DNA of 64,000 bases, taken from contig NZ_VJYD01000006.1 of NCBI RefSeq assembly GCF_007341385.1, forward strand, positions 62,001 to 126,000, read 5' to 3'. The position numbers and the translations under genes are program-made. Position 1 is the first letter of the stretch, and every line of letters starts with the position of its first letter. This stretch comes from Flavobacterium daemonense (lineage in GTDB: Bacteria; Bacteroidota; Bacteroidia; Flavobacteriales; Flavobacteriaceae). The notes under the pieces were generated by a model. The model searched no databases and was not told the origin of the DNA. It worked only from the letters and a program-made list of their open reading frames with translations. Below, piece by piece: positions 37,341-46,783 of the stretch.

Positions 37341-37387
37341 TGTAAAATGTTATTTGTAAAATGTGAGTTGTAAAATGTGAGTTGTAA
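37341..37387. repeat. 14-bp tandem repeat upstream of fumC
   Basis: Three units TGTAAAATGTTATT, TGTAAAATGTGAGT and TGTAAAATGTGAGT, plus a partial fourth. Same unit family as at 9655-9682. The sequence from 37388 to 37471 shows nothing I can name. Confidence 0.75.
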
Positions 37388-37471
37388 CCAGTGCGGTAAA
37401 TGGAACACGGATGACGCTGGTTTAAACGGATTTTATTTTTGATACTTGAAATTTGTTTTGAAAATGATAAT

Positions 37472-37552
37472 AGCCCTGATGGTAGCGGCATCCTTTTTAT
37501 TTTTTCTTTAAAAATGAAAAGATACAGCGGACAACAGGTATTAGCTCCTTAA
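37472..37552 (+). ncRNA. Candidate conserved flavobacterial RNA element
   Basis: AGCCCTGATGGTAGCGGCAT is followed by a T-rich/A-rich hairpin and then GATACAGCGGACAACAGG and AGCTCC. From memory, blocks like these recur in flavobacterial intergenic regions and may match the Flavo-1 motif. I cannot run a covariance search, so the name and orientation are tentative. Confidence 0.5.
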
Positions 37553-37666
37553 AATATTCATGTTCTTCTTATTTAGATAGTTGAATAAAAAGCGCTAAAA
37601 AAGCTTATTTAAAATCAGTATAAATATACGGATAAATGTTATTTAGTGAAAATTGATTTAGATTTT

Positions 37667-37698
37667 ATTGCCAAGGACGAATTTATACGCTACATTTG
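37667..37698 (+). promoter_or_regulatory. Bacteroidota promoter of the 57-residue gene
   Basis: TTG at 37668-37670, 20-bp spacer, then TACATTTG (37691-37698), a full match to the -7 box, 27 bp before the ATG. Confidence 0.6.
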
Positions 37699-37725
37699 TC
37701 GTAACATTCAAAAATTCCGGAAAAC

Positions 37726-37899
37726 ATGTTTGAATTTTCACAGTACTTAGGCTTTTTACTTTTCTTAACCATACTAACTATAGGGTTTTGGTTAATGTTT
37801 TTCTTGGTTGGTTTCGTATCTTATTGGGTTACGGGAGCTAGCTGGGAAATGTTCAAAGAAAAGAGAGCTAAAAAGAGACAAGAAGAACAATCAATTTAA
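37726..37899 (+). CDS. Small membrane protein, 57 residues
   Basis: An ATG frame of 57 codons. One or two hydrophobic helices (FLLFLTILTIGFWLMFFLVG) are followed by a basic, Lys/Arg/Gln-rich tail (EKRAKKRQEEQSI). It has a good promoter directly upstream and a terminator directly downstream, which supports a real gene. Function unknown. Confidence 0.7.
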   Translation: MFEFSQYLGFLLFLTILTIGFWLMFFLVGFVSYWVTGASWEMFKEKRAKKRQEEQSI

Positions 37900-37913
37900 T
37901 TGAATTGATTTCA

Positions 37914-37947
37914 TAAAAAAGGATCCAGATTTGGATCCTTTTTTTTG
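37914..37947 (+). terminator. Rho-independent terminator
   Basis: Arms AAAAGGATCCA / TTGGATCCTTTT with a T run after the 57-residue gene. Confidence 0.8.
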
Positions 37948-38003
37948 TTCAAAAAATAGAAAATTCAAATAAAGAAATTCCATTTTTAGAAGTGATGAAA
38001 AAA

Positions 38004-38047
38004 AAAATCCAAATTCCAATTGTAAAGTTGGAATTTGGATTTTTTTA
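38004..38047 (-). terminator. Terminator hairpin of the TonB-type receptor gene
   Basis: Arms AAATCCAAATTCCAA / TTGGAATTTGGATTT. The stem is nearly the same as those at 43079 and 43363. Confidence 0.8.
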
Positions 38048-38066
38048 TATAGGAATTTAAATGAAT

Positions 38067-40526
38067 TTATCCTGGGAAGTCGCCACCACCATCGTCATTT
38101 CTTGGCTGTTGGTTTTTATCTCTTTCGCCTTTAGGTTTGTTGAAACGGTAGGTAAACGATAAATTGAATTGACGTTTACGGAACTGCATTTCACCATATG
38201 AAGTCTGGCTCTCTTTTGTTACATCATTTTGAAGGTACGTGTACGATCTCATGATTCTTGAGTTGAAAATATCACTGATGTTGAAGGCAATTGTTCCTTT
38301 GTCTTTCATTACATCTTTGCTAAGTGCAGTATTCATACCAAACATATCTAAGTTCTTACCTTGTGCTGTTTTTTGTGCGCCATTGTAAGTAGCGTTCAAT
38401 TGCCAGTCAATTTTGTACGGAAGCGTTACTTTAGAGTTGATTCTTGCAAACCATGTGTTAGCTTGATTATCAAGATTTTGAACGACTGTGTTTCCGTTTA
38501 CGTCAACATAAGTGTTTTCTCCAGTTGTTTTTACATTGTAAAGGTTGAAGTTACTGTTTACTCTCCACCATTTAAACGGAGTATAGTTTAAGGTAAATTC
38601 GAAACCAAATTTTTGCTCTTGACCTAAGTTGATTGGTCGGCTTAAAATAACTGGAATTCCGTTTACTTCATTTCCATTTGGAGTTCTCACAAAGCTGAAA
38701 ACGTCTTTAGTGTTTTCAAAATATGCTGAAGTATTGAATGTTAATTTCGTCCAACGTTTGATATAACCAACGTCGTATTTATCAGTCAATGAAGGATCTA
38801 AGTCCGGATTTCCTTGAAAAATATTAACGTTACTAGAGTAGTTTACAGCTGGGTTCATAAAACGTCCTCTTGGTCTTGTTAAACGCTTACTGTAGCTTGC
38901 TGTCAAGTTGCTTTGATCTGAGATTTCGTAACTAATAAATGCACTTGGAAATAAGTTGTTGTATTTTTTAGTATTGAAATCGCTGTTATCTAATAAGTTA
39001 ACGTGAATATCTGTGTCTTCCCAACGCAATCCAAATAAGTAAGATAATTTTTTTACTTTGAAACCGTATTGTGTGTAAAGTGCGTTGATGTTTTCTTTGT
39101 ATTCTAATGTGTTTGATAAATTAGGATCTTTTACACCATTATTATCGGTAACGAAATATTCATTGTTCAAGTCGCCAAAACTTCCTTTGTAACCTGCTTC
39201 AAATTGACCTCCTTTTCCTAAAGGCAATACGTAATCTGCTTGAAATAATACTTGTTTTTGTACTTGATCGTTTAAAGTATTATTAAAGTTTGGGGAAGCA
39301 GTAATAACACTAGTGTTGTCGTCTGTATTTCTTGAAATAGATAAATCTGCAGTCAGTTTATGACCTTTATCGTTGAAATTTTTGATTAAATTCGAAGTAT
39401 ATTCAACGTTTTCACTTGCAGCATCACCATTGTTTAAACGGAAAGAAGTTCCTGTGAAAGCATGAGCTGCATCAAAATTATTGTAATTGATTAAATCTCT
39501 AGTAGTTCCAGAATTATTTTGATAATTGATGGCATTTGTCCAGAAAGTATTTTTTGCAACAGTCCATTCTATACCAGCTCTTCCAGTAAATCCGTCAGAT
39601 TCTCTTTTTGTATCACGATCTTCATCTAAAAAACCTTTTGGAGTTCCATCAGCATTTAAATAAGAAGTATTTGTTAAACCATGACCTTCGTTTGTTCTGT
39701 GATTGTATCCTAAAGTCGTAAAATAGTTTAATTTTTCTGTTTTGTAATTCAAGTTTCCAGTCAAACCGTAAGTTTCAGGAAGACCTGTCGAAGCAATTAA
39801 TGTTCCGTTGAAACCTTGGTTTTTACCTTTTTTAAGAATGATATTGATGATCCCAGATCCACCTTCAGCATCATAACGAGCTGATGGATTTGTGATAACT
39901 TCTACTTTGTCAATTGCATCTGCAGGAAGTTGACGCAATGCTTCAGCAATATTGATCGCTTGAGAAGGTCTACCGTCAATCAAAATACGGATGTTGTCGC
40001 TTCCTCTTAAACTCACATTTCCTTCAGTATCAACAGAAACCGATGGCACGTTGTCAAGAACATCACTTACTGTTCCTCCTTTTACCATCATATCCTGACC
40101 AACGTTGTATACTTTTTTGTCTAGTTTGATTTCGACTGATGATTTTTCAGCACGAACTACAACTTCACTTAATTGCGCAGCATCTTCAGATAAATTTACA
40201 ACGCCTAAATTAGTGTCGCCAGAAATCGTTTTTCCTTTGATATCAGTAGATTTAAACGAAATAAATTCAACTTTTATGTCATAAGTTCCCGGTGCTACTG
40301 CTACTTCAAATTCACCTTTAGGGTTGGTGATGCCGCCGGCAACAACTTTTGTGTCGTTTGGAAGCATAAGCGATATTGTAGCATATTCTAGGGGTTGTTT
40401 GCTAACTTTTTCAAAAACTTTTCCAGTAACTTTTACCTTGTTTTTACCAGGAGGCGCCTGTTGTGCATAGTTGTAAAAACTTGTAAGTAAAAGAACAAGT
40501 AGTACAGCAAATTTGATTTTCTTCAT
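38067..40526 (-). CDS. TonB-dependent outer-membrane receptor-like protein
   Basis: 819 residues. Signal peptide ending FYNYAQQ, a carboxypeptidase-regulatory-like domain (about 33-110, VTGKVFEKVSKQPLEYATIS), a plug domain (about 125-230, GGTVSDVLDNVPSVSVDTEG, SARYDAEGGSGIINIILKKG) and a large C-terminal barrel of the OMP_b-brl_3 type. The tail is charged and Gly-rich. It lacks a SusD neighbour, so nutrient specificity is unknown; some family members bind peptides or signalling molecules. Outer membrane. Confidence 0.9.
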   Translation of the reverse strand: MKKIKFAVLLVLLLTSFYNYAQQAPPGKNKVKVTGKVFEKVSKQPLEYATISLMLPNDTKVVAGGITNPKGEFEVAVAPGTYDIKVEFISFKSTDIKGKTISGDTNLGVVNLSEDAAQLSEVVVRAEKSSVEIKLDKKVYNVGQDMMVKGGTVSDVLDNVPSVSVDTEGNVSLRGSDNIRILIDGRPSQAINIAEALRQLPADAIDKVEVITNPSARYDAEGGSGIINIILKKGKNQGFNGTLIASTGLPETYGLTGNLNYKTEKLNYFTTLGYNHRTNEGHGLTNTSYLNADGTPKGFLDEDRDTKRESDGFTGRAGIEWTVAKNTFWTNAINYQNNSGTTRDLINYNNFDAAHAFTGTSFRLNNGDAASENVEYTSNLIKNFNDKGHKLTADLSISRNTDDNTSVITASPNFNNTLNDQVQKQVLFQADYVLPLGKGGQFEAGYKGSFGDLNNEYFVTDNNGVKDPNLSNTLEYKENINALYTQYGFKVKKLSYLFGLRWEDTDIHVNLLDNSDFNTKKYNNLFPSAFISYEISDQSNLTASYSKRLTRPRGRFMNPAVNYSSNVNIFQGNPDLDPSLTDKYDVGYIKRWTKLTFNTSAYFENTKDVFSFVRTPNGNEVNGIPVILSRPINLGQEQKFGFEFTLNYTPFKWWRVNSNFNLYNVKTTGENTYVDVNGNTVVQNLDNQANTWFARINSKVTLPYKIDWQLNATYNGAQKTAQGKNLDMFGMNTALSKDVMKDKGTIAFNISDIFNSRIMRSYTYLQNDVTKESQTSYGEMQFRKRQFNLSFTYRFNKPKGERDKNQQPRNDDGGGDFPG

Positions 40527-40620
40527 TTTATTTTTGGTTTCATTTACTCTTTAGACACTAAATCAAGCATTAGGTTTAAAGAGTAAATCACAAAAAAATG
40601 TTAATTAGGAATTTTGTTAT

Positions 40621-40965
40621 TTACTTTAGAAAATCAGAAACTAAATCAAGGTCTCGACCAATAATTGCTTTTCCATCTTTAACAACAATTGGGCGTTCTA
40701 TTAAAATTGGATTCTCGACCATCGCCTGAATTATTTGATCATCACTTAAATCTTTTCCTTTATAATTTTCGATCCAAATATTTTCTTTAATTCGGACTAA
40801 CTGAATTGGTTTCAGATTTAGTTTTTTAAGAAGCTCTTTTAAATCGCTAAAGCTTGGCGTTTCAGTTAAATACGGAATTATTTGATATTCTTGTTTTGAC
40901 TGATCAACAAAAGCCAGACAGTTTCTTGATTTTCCGCAACGTGGATTATGATAAATTTGTATCAT
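40621..40965 (-). CDS. ArsC-family arsenate reductase-like protein
   Basis: 114 residues, thioredoxin-like ArsC fold. The active-site Cys10 lies in IYHNPRCGKSRN, and the second signature is PILIERPIVVKDGKAIIGR. Such proteins reduce arsenate with glutathione-type partners, but several (YffB/Spx-like) act otherwise. There are no ars genes nearby, so a general redox role is equally possible. Confidence 0.85.
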   Translation of the reverse strand: MIQIYHNPRCGKSRNCLAFVDQSKQEYQIIPYLTETPSFSDLKELLKKLNLKPIQLVRIKENIWIENYKGKDLSDDQIIQAMVENPILIERPIVVKDGKAIIGRDLDLVSDFLK

Positions 40966-41077
40966 TTTGTTATATTTAATATGTTGTAAGAAGATAATGC
41001 AAAAAATAGGTATTTTCGCAGGACCAAAAATACTATTTAGTTAGTAAACAGAATTCTCATTTTAAAATTATATGTAA

Positions 41078-42010
41078 ATGTTTTTAGAACAAGGAATTAA
41101 GCCCAAAAATAAATTTTTTCTGTATCTAATTGGGTCAGGCATTATCATACTTGCTTCATTTATTGGCCAGATTCCGCTTTCTGTTGCGGTACTTTATTCG
41201 AGTTTCGTAAATAAAACAGAAATTCCGACTGATAATGATGGCGTTTTGAAAGTATTTGAGCCAAATCTGACCTTGTTTCTGGTAATGATTTCTTTTGTTT
41301 TTGCATTTGCCGGTGTTTATTTGGTTATAAAATATCTTCATAAACAAACATTTTTATCGGTTACAACATCACGAAAGAAAGTAGATTGGGACCGAATTTT
41401 ATTTTCATTTGTGATTTGGACCATTTTTTCGGGTATAAGTTTTTGGGTGGTTTATTTAAAAGATCCAGAAAAATTTATTTGGAATTTCAAGTTGGTTCCT
41501 TTTCTGATTTTAGTAGTTATTGCGTCGTTGCTTATTCCTATTCAAACCAGTACCGAGGAATATGTTTTTAGAGGATATTTGATGCAAGGATTTGCAAATT
41601 TGGCTAAAAATAGATGGTTTCCTTTACTAATGACTTCCTTGATTTTTGGGTCCATGCATATTTTTAATCCCGAAGTTGCAAAAATGGGTTATGTAATTAT
41701 GATTTATTACATAGGAACTGGCTTGTTTTTAGGTATCATAACGCTTATGGACGAAGGGTTAGAATTGGCTCTTGGTTTTCATGCTGCCAATAATTTAACG
41801 GGCGCTTTATTGGTAACCTCAGATTGGACAGTATTTCAGACACATTCCATTTTCAAAGATATGTCTGAACCTTCGGCTGGACTTGATGTAATCCTGCCAG
41901 TTGTAGTTGTGTATCCTATTTTGCTTTTTATTTTCAGCAAAAAATACAAATGGACAAATTGGAAAGAAAAATTGACGGGTGAAATAAATATTTTAGAATC
42001 TTCAAATTAA
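41078..42010 (+). CDS. CPBP-family intramembrane glutamic endopeptidase
   Basis: 310 residues with about eight hydrophobic segments. The Abi/CAAX-protease (Rce1-like) motifs are present: EExxxR in STEEYVFRGYLMQG, FGSMHIFNPE and HAANN near the C-terminus. Such proteins cleave membrane substrates or process prenylated or bacteriocin peptides; the substrate is unknown. It is 5 bp ahead of the menE-like gene on the same strand. Confidence 0.88.
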   Translation: MFLEQGIKPKNKFFLYLIGSGIIILASFIGQIPLSVAVLYSSFVNKTEIPTDNDGVLKVFEPNLTLFLVMISFVFAFAGVYLVIKYLHKQTFLSVTTSRKKVDWDRILFSFVIWTIFSGISFWVVYLKDPEKFIWNFKLVPFLILVVIASLLIPIQTSTEEYVFRGYLMQGFANLAKNRWFPLLMTSLIFGSMHIFNPEVAKMGYVIMIYYIGTGLFLGIITLMDEGLELALGFHAANNLTGALLVTSDWTVFQTHSIFKDMSEPSAGLDVILPVVVVYPILLFIFSKKYKWTNWKEKLTGEINILESSN

Positions 42011-42015
42011 CGATC

Positions 42016-43056
42016 ATGCTGCAGTTAACACATAAAAATGTACATAATTATTTTAAAATCAACGGATATCACTTAAATGCAAAAGATTTATGCCGAGTTG
42101 GTTATAGCTTTATAAAAGAAGGCGACGCATATGAGCGCTCGATAGGTGAGTTTTTCTTGGATTGGTTTGATAATAAAGATTATATCGAAATGACGACTTC
42201 TGGTACAACAGGACTTCCAAAATTAGTCAGATTAGAAAAACAGGCCATGATCCAGTCGGCTTTGGCGACGGGGGATTTTTTTGGTTTAGAGCCGGGCGAT
42301 AGAGCTTTATTGTGTTTGCCAACGCAATTTATCGCTGGAAAAATGATGTTGGTAAGAAGCTTGATTTTAGGATTAGATATTGATGTAAAATCGCCAACTA
42401 CAGAGCCTTTAGCTTTTAATTCAAATGAATATGATTTTGTTGCGATGGTGCCTTTGCAAGTTCAGAATTCACTTGACAAGCTTAAAAATGTAAAGAAATT
42501 GATCATTGGAGGGGCAAAAATTGATTCGGCGCTTGAAGCAGAATTACTTAAGCTTGGTGGCGAGATATACGAAACCTATGGCATGACGGAAACTATAACG
42601 CATATTGCAGCCAAAAAAGTAGGAGAAAGTGCGTTTACGATTTTACCAAACGTGAAAATTGAAAAAGATGATCGTGGTTGTCTTGTAATTTATGTTTCGT
42701 CCATTTCAGAAGAACCTATTGTTACCAATGATTTGGTTGAATTGATAAATGATAAGCAGTTTGTTTTTTTAGGCCGAATTGATAATGTGATCAATAGTGG
42801 AGGAGTGAAGCTGATTCCAGAACAAATTGAAGCAAAATTGATTGGGAAAATCCCAAACCGATTTTTTGTAACTGGAGTTCCAGATTCTCTTTTGGGAGAG
42901 AAATTAATTTTGGTGATTGAAGGTGAAAAACAAGATTTTCCTCCTGATTTTTTTGATGTTTTAGGAAAGTTTGAAAAACCAAAAGAAATTGTTTTTGTTC
43001 CAAAGTTTAAAGAAAATGAAAACGGTAAACTGCTTAGAAAACCAAGTTTAGATTAA
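42016..43056 (+). CDS. menE: AMP-binding ligase, o-succinylbenzoate-CoA ligase-like
   Basis: 346 residues, shorter than usual acyl-CoA ligases, as is typical of MenE in this group. ATP-loop motif TTSGTTGLPKLVRLEK, the YETYGMTETITHIAAK signature and the C-terminal GKLLRKPS Lys. It would activate o-succinylbenzoate with CoA in menaquinone synthesis. No other men gene is in the window, so the assignment rests on the length and motifs. The gene is directly behind the CPBP protease gene. Confidence 0.8.
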   Translation: MLQLTHKNVHNYFKINGYHLNAKDLCRVGYSFIKEGDAYERSIGEFFLDWFDNKDYIEMTTSGTTGLPKLVRLEKQAMIQSALATGDFFGLEPGDRALLCLPTQFIAGKMMLVRSLILGLDIDVKSPTTEPLAFNSNEYDFVAMVPLQVQNSLDKLKNVKKLIIGGAKIDSALEAELLKLGGEIYETYGMTETITHIAAKKVGESAFTILPNVKIEKDDRGCLVIYVSSISEEPIVTNDLVELINDKQFVFLGRIDNVINSGGVKLIPEQIEAKLIGKIPNRFFVTGVPDSLLGEKLILVIEGEKQDFPPDFFDVLGKFEKPKEIVFVPKFKENENGKLLRKPSLD

Positions 43057-43078
43057 GAAGAAACTTTAAAAATAAGAG

Positions 43079-43118
43079 ATCCCAGATTCCAACTTAAAAT
43101 TGGAGTTTGGGATTTTTT
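43079..43118 (+). terminator. Terminator hairpin
   Basis: Arms ATCCCAGATTCCAA / TTGGAGTTTGGGAT with a T run, after menE. Confidence 0.8.
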
Positions 43119-43176
43119 CACGTTAAAAGGCTTAGTCCCTACGGGACAAATATTCGTTTTCAATTGTTTTTTCTAC

Positions 43177-43301
43177 CAATATTAAATCTCTACGAGATAC
43201 TCCGTTAGGAATAAAATATTGGTAAAAAAAATACCAAACAAAGATCTTCCATCAATATTAAATCTCTACGAGATACTCCGTTAGGAGTAAAATATTGGTA
43301 G
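43177..43301. repeat. Pair of ACCAATATT...AATATTGGT repeats
   Basis: Two about 48-bp copies (about 43177-43224 and 43253-43301) of an element with inverted ends ACCAATATT / AATATTGGT and a shared core AAATCTCTACGAGATACTCC. CTACGAG and CTCGTAG-like blocks make it GC-richer than its surroundings. Flanking TCCCTACGGGACAAAT and ATCCCGTAGGGATT (43136 and 43330) may belong to the same family. Confidence 0.7.
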
Positions 43302-43362
43302 AAAAAATAAATAGGAAAGGATACAATATCCCGTAGGGATTACATATTTAAAGACTAAAATG

Positions 43363-43405
43363 AAAAATCCCAAATTCCAATTCAAAATCGGAATTTGGGA
43401 TTTTT
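43363..43405 (-). terminator. Terminator of rsmB
   Basis: Arms AAATCCCAAATTCC / GGAATTTGGGATTT. Same stem family as 38004 and 43079. Confidence 0.8.
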
Positions 43406-43423
43406 AAAATATGGAATTTAAAC

Positions 43424-44638
43424 TTATTTTTTTCTTTCCAAAAGCGCCATATAGAATCCGTCAAAACCAGATTCGGATGCCAGCATTTTTCGGTCTTCAA
43501 TAAAAGTAAATTGTTTTCCGATTTCTGTTTTTAGGAATTTTTCTACTTGCTCCTGATTTTCAGAAGGTAAAACAGAACAAGTTGCATACACTAATTTTCC
43601 ACCTGGCTTTACAATTTTAGAATAGCTTTCTAAAACCTCGCTCTGAACTTTACGAATATTATCGATAAATTCAGGTTGCAATTTCCATTTTGAATCTGGG
43701 TTTCTTTTCAAAACTCCAAGTCCGCTGCATGGTGCATCAATTAAAACACGATCTGCTTTTTCGTGCAATTTTTTGATCACTTTTGTGCTGTCAATAATTC
43801 GGTATTCAATGTTGAAAGCACCATTTCTTTTCGCTCTCAATTTTAATTGCTTCAATTTGCTTTCATACAAATCCATTGCAATTAATTGACCTTTATTATT
43901 CATTAAAGAAGCCATGTGCAAGGTTTTTCCACCTGCTCCAGCACACGTGTCAACAACGCGCATTCCTGGCTGAACATCTAAGAAACCTGCAACTAGTTGT
44001 GAATTGGCGTCTTGAACTTCAAATAAACCTTCTTTAAAAGCGTCTGTCAAAAATACGTTTGCTCTTTCTTTTAAAACCAAAGCTTCAGGCTGATCTTTTA
44101 AATATTCTGTTTCAATATTTAAATCCATCAGCTTGTTTCTCAGATCTTCTTTAGTTCCTTTAAGCGTATTGGTTCTTAAAATGACTTTTGCCGGCTGGTT
44201 TTGAGCCGCGATTTCTTTTGACCAAACTTTTTCGCCAAGTTCTTTCACGCCCAATTCATCCATCCAGTCTGGAATAGATTCTTTTAAAGCTCTAGTTTTT
44301 GAAAGTTCGTCAAAACGGCCTTTTATTTTTCTTTCAGGAGTTCCTTCTAATTGTCTCCAATCTGGAATAGGATAGCCACGAAGAACCGCCCAAACTGCAA
44401 ACATTCTCCATAGGTTTTCTCTGTCGTATGGTTCTTTTACTTCTGCAATTTCGGCATAAAGTCGTTTCCAACGAACAATTTCATATATTGTTTCAGCAAC
44501 AAACTTCCTGTCAGAACTTCCCCAACGTTTGTCTTTTTTTAAGGCTCTGGCTACCACTTTATCTGCATATTCTCCTTCGTTGAAAATTGCATTTAAAGAA
44601 TCGATGGTAGTATAAACTAAATTTCTGTGTAATCTCAT
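43424..44638 (-). CDS. rsmB: RsmB/NOP2-family 16S rRNA cytosine-5 methyltransferase
   Basis: 404 residues. N-terminal NusB-like helical part (about 1-130), then the SAM-dependent m5C methyltransferase domain: VVDTCAGAGGKTLHMASLM binds SAM, and two catalytic-Cys motifs DAPCSGLGVLKRNPD and VYATCSVLPSENQEQ are intact. Likely methylates C967 of 16S rRNA (E. coli numbering). The gene symbol is assigned by similarity and the exact target base may differ. Confidence 0.88.
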   Translation of the reverse strand: MRLHRNLVYTTIDSLNAIFNEGEYADKVVARALKKDKRWGSSDRKFVAETIYEIVRWKRLYAEIAEVKEPYDRENLWRMFAVWAVLRGYPIPDWRQLEGTPERKIKGRFDELSKTRALKESIPDWMDELGVKELGEKVWSKEIAAQNQPAKVILRTNTLKGTKEDLRNKLMDLNIETEYLKDQPEALVLKERANVFLTDAFKEGLFEVQDANSQLVAGFLDVQPGMRVVDTCAGAGGKTLHMASLMNNKGQLIAMDLYESKLKQLKLRAKRNGAFNIEYRIIDSTKVIKKLHEKADRVLIDAPCSGLGVLKRNPDSKWKLQPEFIDNIRKVQSEVLESYSKIVKPGGKLVYATCSVLPSENQEQVEKFLKTEIGKQFTFIEDRKMLASESGFDGFYMALLERKK

Positions 44639-44728
44639 TTTATTAATTTGAGTTGCAAAGGTACTATTAATTGATTGAAAGTTAAATTTTTAATTCTGAT
44701 TGTTGATTTGACTTTCATTTAAAAAGAA

Positions 44729-44767
44729 AAAAAACACTCTGATAAAGTTTTAAAAGAGTGTTTTTTA
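44729..44767 (-). terminator. Terminator of kup
   Basis: Arms AAAACACTCT / AGAGTGTTTT with a T run, downstream of kup on the minus strand. Confidence 0.75.
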
Positions 44768-44785
44768 GGGTATTTTGTAAATGTA

Positions 44786-46759
44786 TTATCTTGAAATTCG
44801 AGTCAGACCGATGTTTTCTGGAGCGTGAAGCACCATTGGGAATTTTTCGATCTTAACCGAGCTACTGTCCAAACCAAAAGCTCTTTCTTCAGACAAACTC
44901 AGTTTTTTAATAAAGAAATAAGAGTTCATAATAATATTTTCATGCCATCTTAAATCATTGTCATTTGATAAGAATTTCTCCGACAATACAAATTTAAAGT
45001 CTCCAATAATATTGTTTTTGTTCAATGATTCGTAACGGCTGGTAATATCCACTTCGCCACGTTTTACCATATCACGAATTACTTCTCTAAACATTAAATT
45101 GATTTTGGTTGGTTCTCTAAAACCTAAATTAAAATCGATTCTGTAAATATCATCTCTCGCAATCTCAGTAACTTTATATTCTGTTTTATAAGGCTCAGTA
45201 AGGATATTTACGTGAACAAACCAGTAAATATCAGCTCGTTTTGGACGCTTTTGTAAAATTGAATAAATTACTTTTTCTTCCAATTCATCTACACGATTAG
45301 CATTTGTCATATAAACTAAATGCGTTGCATATTTTGGGATTGATAAATCTTTGCTAAGCTCAACCAAAACCTTTTTGTAATCGTCAATTTTGATGATTTT
45401 AGTATAGCTCTTGTTGATTTTCTTAGCCAAATACCAAATCGTCATAATCGAAATCAAGAGTATCGCAATAATCAAAGTAACATAACCTCCTTCGGCAAAT
45501 TTTGTGATATTGGCAAAAAGGAAACTGAATTCAATCAATAAATAAATAGTGATCAGCGGTACCATGAAATACAGTTTTACACGCTTCATGATCAAATAGT
45601 AATTCAGCAAAATGGTCGTCATGATCATACACAGAATGATGGCAAGGCCATAAGCGTGCTCCATATTTCCTGATTTTTCGAAGTGCAATACGATTCCAAC
45701 ACAACCAAAAAACAATAGCCAGTTGATTGACGGAATGTATAATTGACCTTTAACCTCGGTAGGATATTTAATTTTTACTTTTGGCCAGAAATTCAGACGC
45801 ATAGCCTCATTAATCAAGGTAAATGAACCACTAATAAGTGCTTGAGATGCAATTACAGCTGCTAAAGTTGCAACTACAATTCCGAATGGAAGAAACCAGT
45901 GCGGCATAATCAAGTAAAATGGATTCCCATTTTCACCACCTAATTGCTGTAAAGTGCTTCCTTCGTGATGCGTTAAATAAGCAGCTTGACCAAAATAGTT
46001 TAATACTAAAGTTGTTTTTACAAAAATCCAGCTGATACGAATGTTTTTTCTTCCGCAGTGTCCCATGTCAGAATACAAAGCTTCAGCTCCTGTAGTACAA
46101 AGGAATACGAAACCAAGAACAAAAAATCCGTCTGGATGAATTGATAATAAATGGTAGGCGTAATATGGATTTATAGCCTTGATAACTTCTGGGTAATGAA
46201 AAATCTGAATTGCTCCTAAAGTTCCAAGCATCGCAAACCAAATCAGCATCATTGGTGCGAAAAACTTTCCAACTAGTTTTGTTCCAAATTGTTGGATTGT
46301 AAATAAAACAAAAAGGATAGCAAGTACAATAGAAATAATAGTTTTAGTTTCCATTGTTGGGTAAAATGCCCTAATTCCTTCAACTGCAGATGAAATAGAG
46401 ATAGGCGGGGTAATAATTCCGTCCGCTAAAAGTGCACTACCTCCAATAATGGCGGGCACAATGAGCCATTGGATTTTTGTTTTTTTAACTAAAGCGTAAA
46501 GAGCAAAAATCCCACCTTCACCATGGTTGTCAGCACTTAAGGTAATAAGTACGTATTTTATTGTAGTTTGAAGAGTCAGGGTCCAGAATACACATGAAAT
46601 ACCTCCTAAAACAATATCCGAATTTATAGCATATTCACCAAGAATGGCTTTCATTACATATAATGGAGAGGTACCAATATCTCCATAAATAATTCCTAAT
46701 GTGATCAATAGACCCCCTATAGACAACTTACTATGTAAGTTTTTATGCGCTGCGCTCAT
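44786..46759 (-). CDS. kup: KUP-family potassium transporter
   Basis: 657 residues from the ATG at 46759. KUP/HAK/KT potassium uptake protein: GGLLITLGIIYGDIGTSPLY at the N-terminus is the family signature, followed by about twelve helices (for example FVFLCTTGAEALYSDMGHCG) and a long cytosolic C-terminus. An upstream ATG at 46813 is excluded because the promoter box (46784-46791) lies inside that extension. Imports K+ with protons. Confidence 0.92.
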   Translation of the reverse strand: MSAAHKNLHSKLSIGGLLITLGIIYGDIGTSPLYVMKAILGEYAINSDIVLGGISCVFWTLTLQTTIKYVLITLSADNHGEGGIFALYALVKKTKIQWLIVPAIIGGSALLADGIITPPISISSAVEGIRAFYPTMETKTIISIVLAILFVLFTIQQFGTKLVGKFFAPMMLIWFAMLGTLGAIQIFHYPEVIKAINPYYAYHLLSIHPDGFFVLGFVFLCTTGAEALYSDMGHCGRKNIRISWIFVKTTLVLNYFGQAAYLTHHEGSTLQQLGGENGNPFYLIMPHWFLPFGIVVATLAAVIASQALISGSFTLINEAMRLNFWPKVKIKYPTEVKGQLYIPSINWLLFFGCVGIVLHFEKSGNMEHAYGLAIILCMIMTTILLNYYLIMKRVKLYFMVPLITIYLLIEFSFLFANITKFAEGGYVTLIIAILLISIMTIWYLAKKINKSYTKIIKIDDYKKVLVELSKDLSIPKYATHLVYMTNANRVDELEEKVIYSILQKRPKRADIYWFVHVNILTEPYKTEYKVTEIARDDIYRIDFNLGFREPTKINLMFREVIRDMVKRGEVDITSRYESLNKNNIIGDFKFVLSEKFLSNDNDLRWHENIIMNSYFFIKKLSLSEERAFGLDSSSVKIEKFPMVLHAPENIGLTRISR

Positions 46760-46783
46760 GTTTGATTTTATAAAAGACGGTTG

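Noticed and set aside
43177..43301. Possible CRISPR array
   Set aside because: Only two copies with palindromic ends and no unique spacers of equal length; no cas genes.
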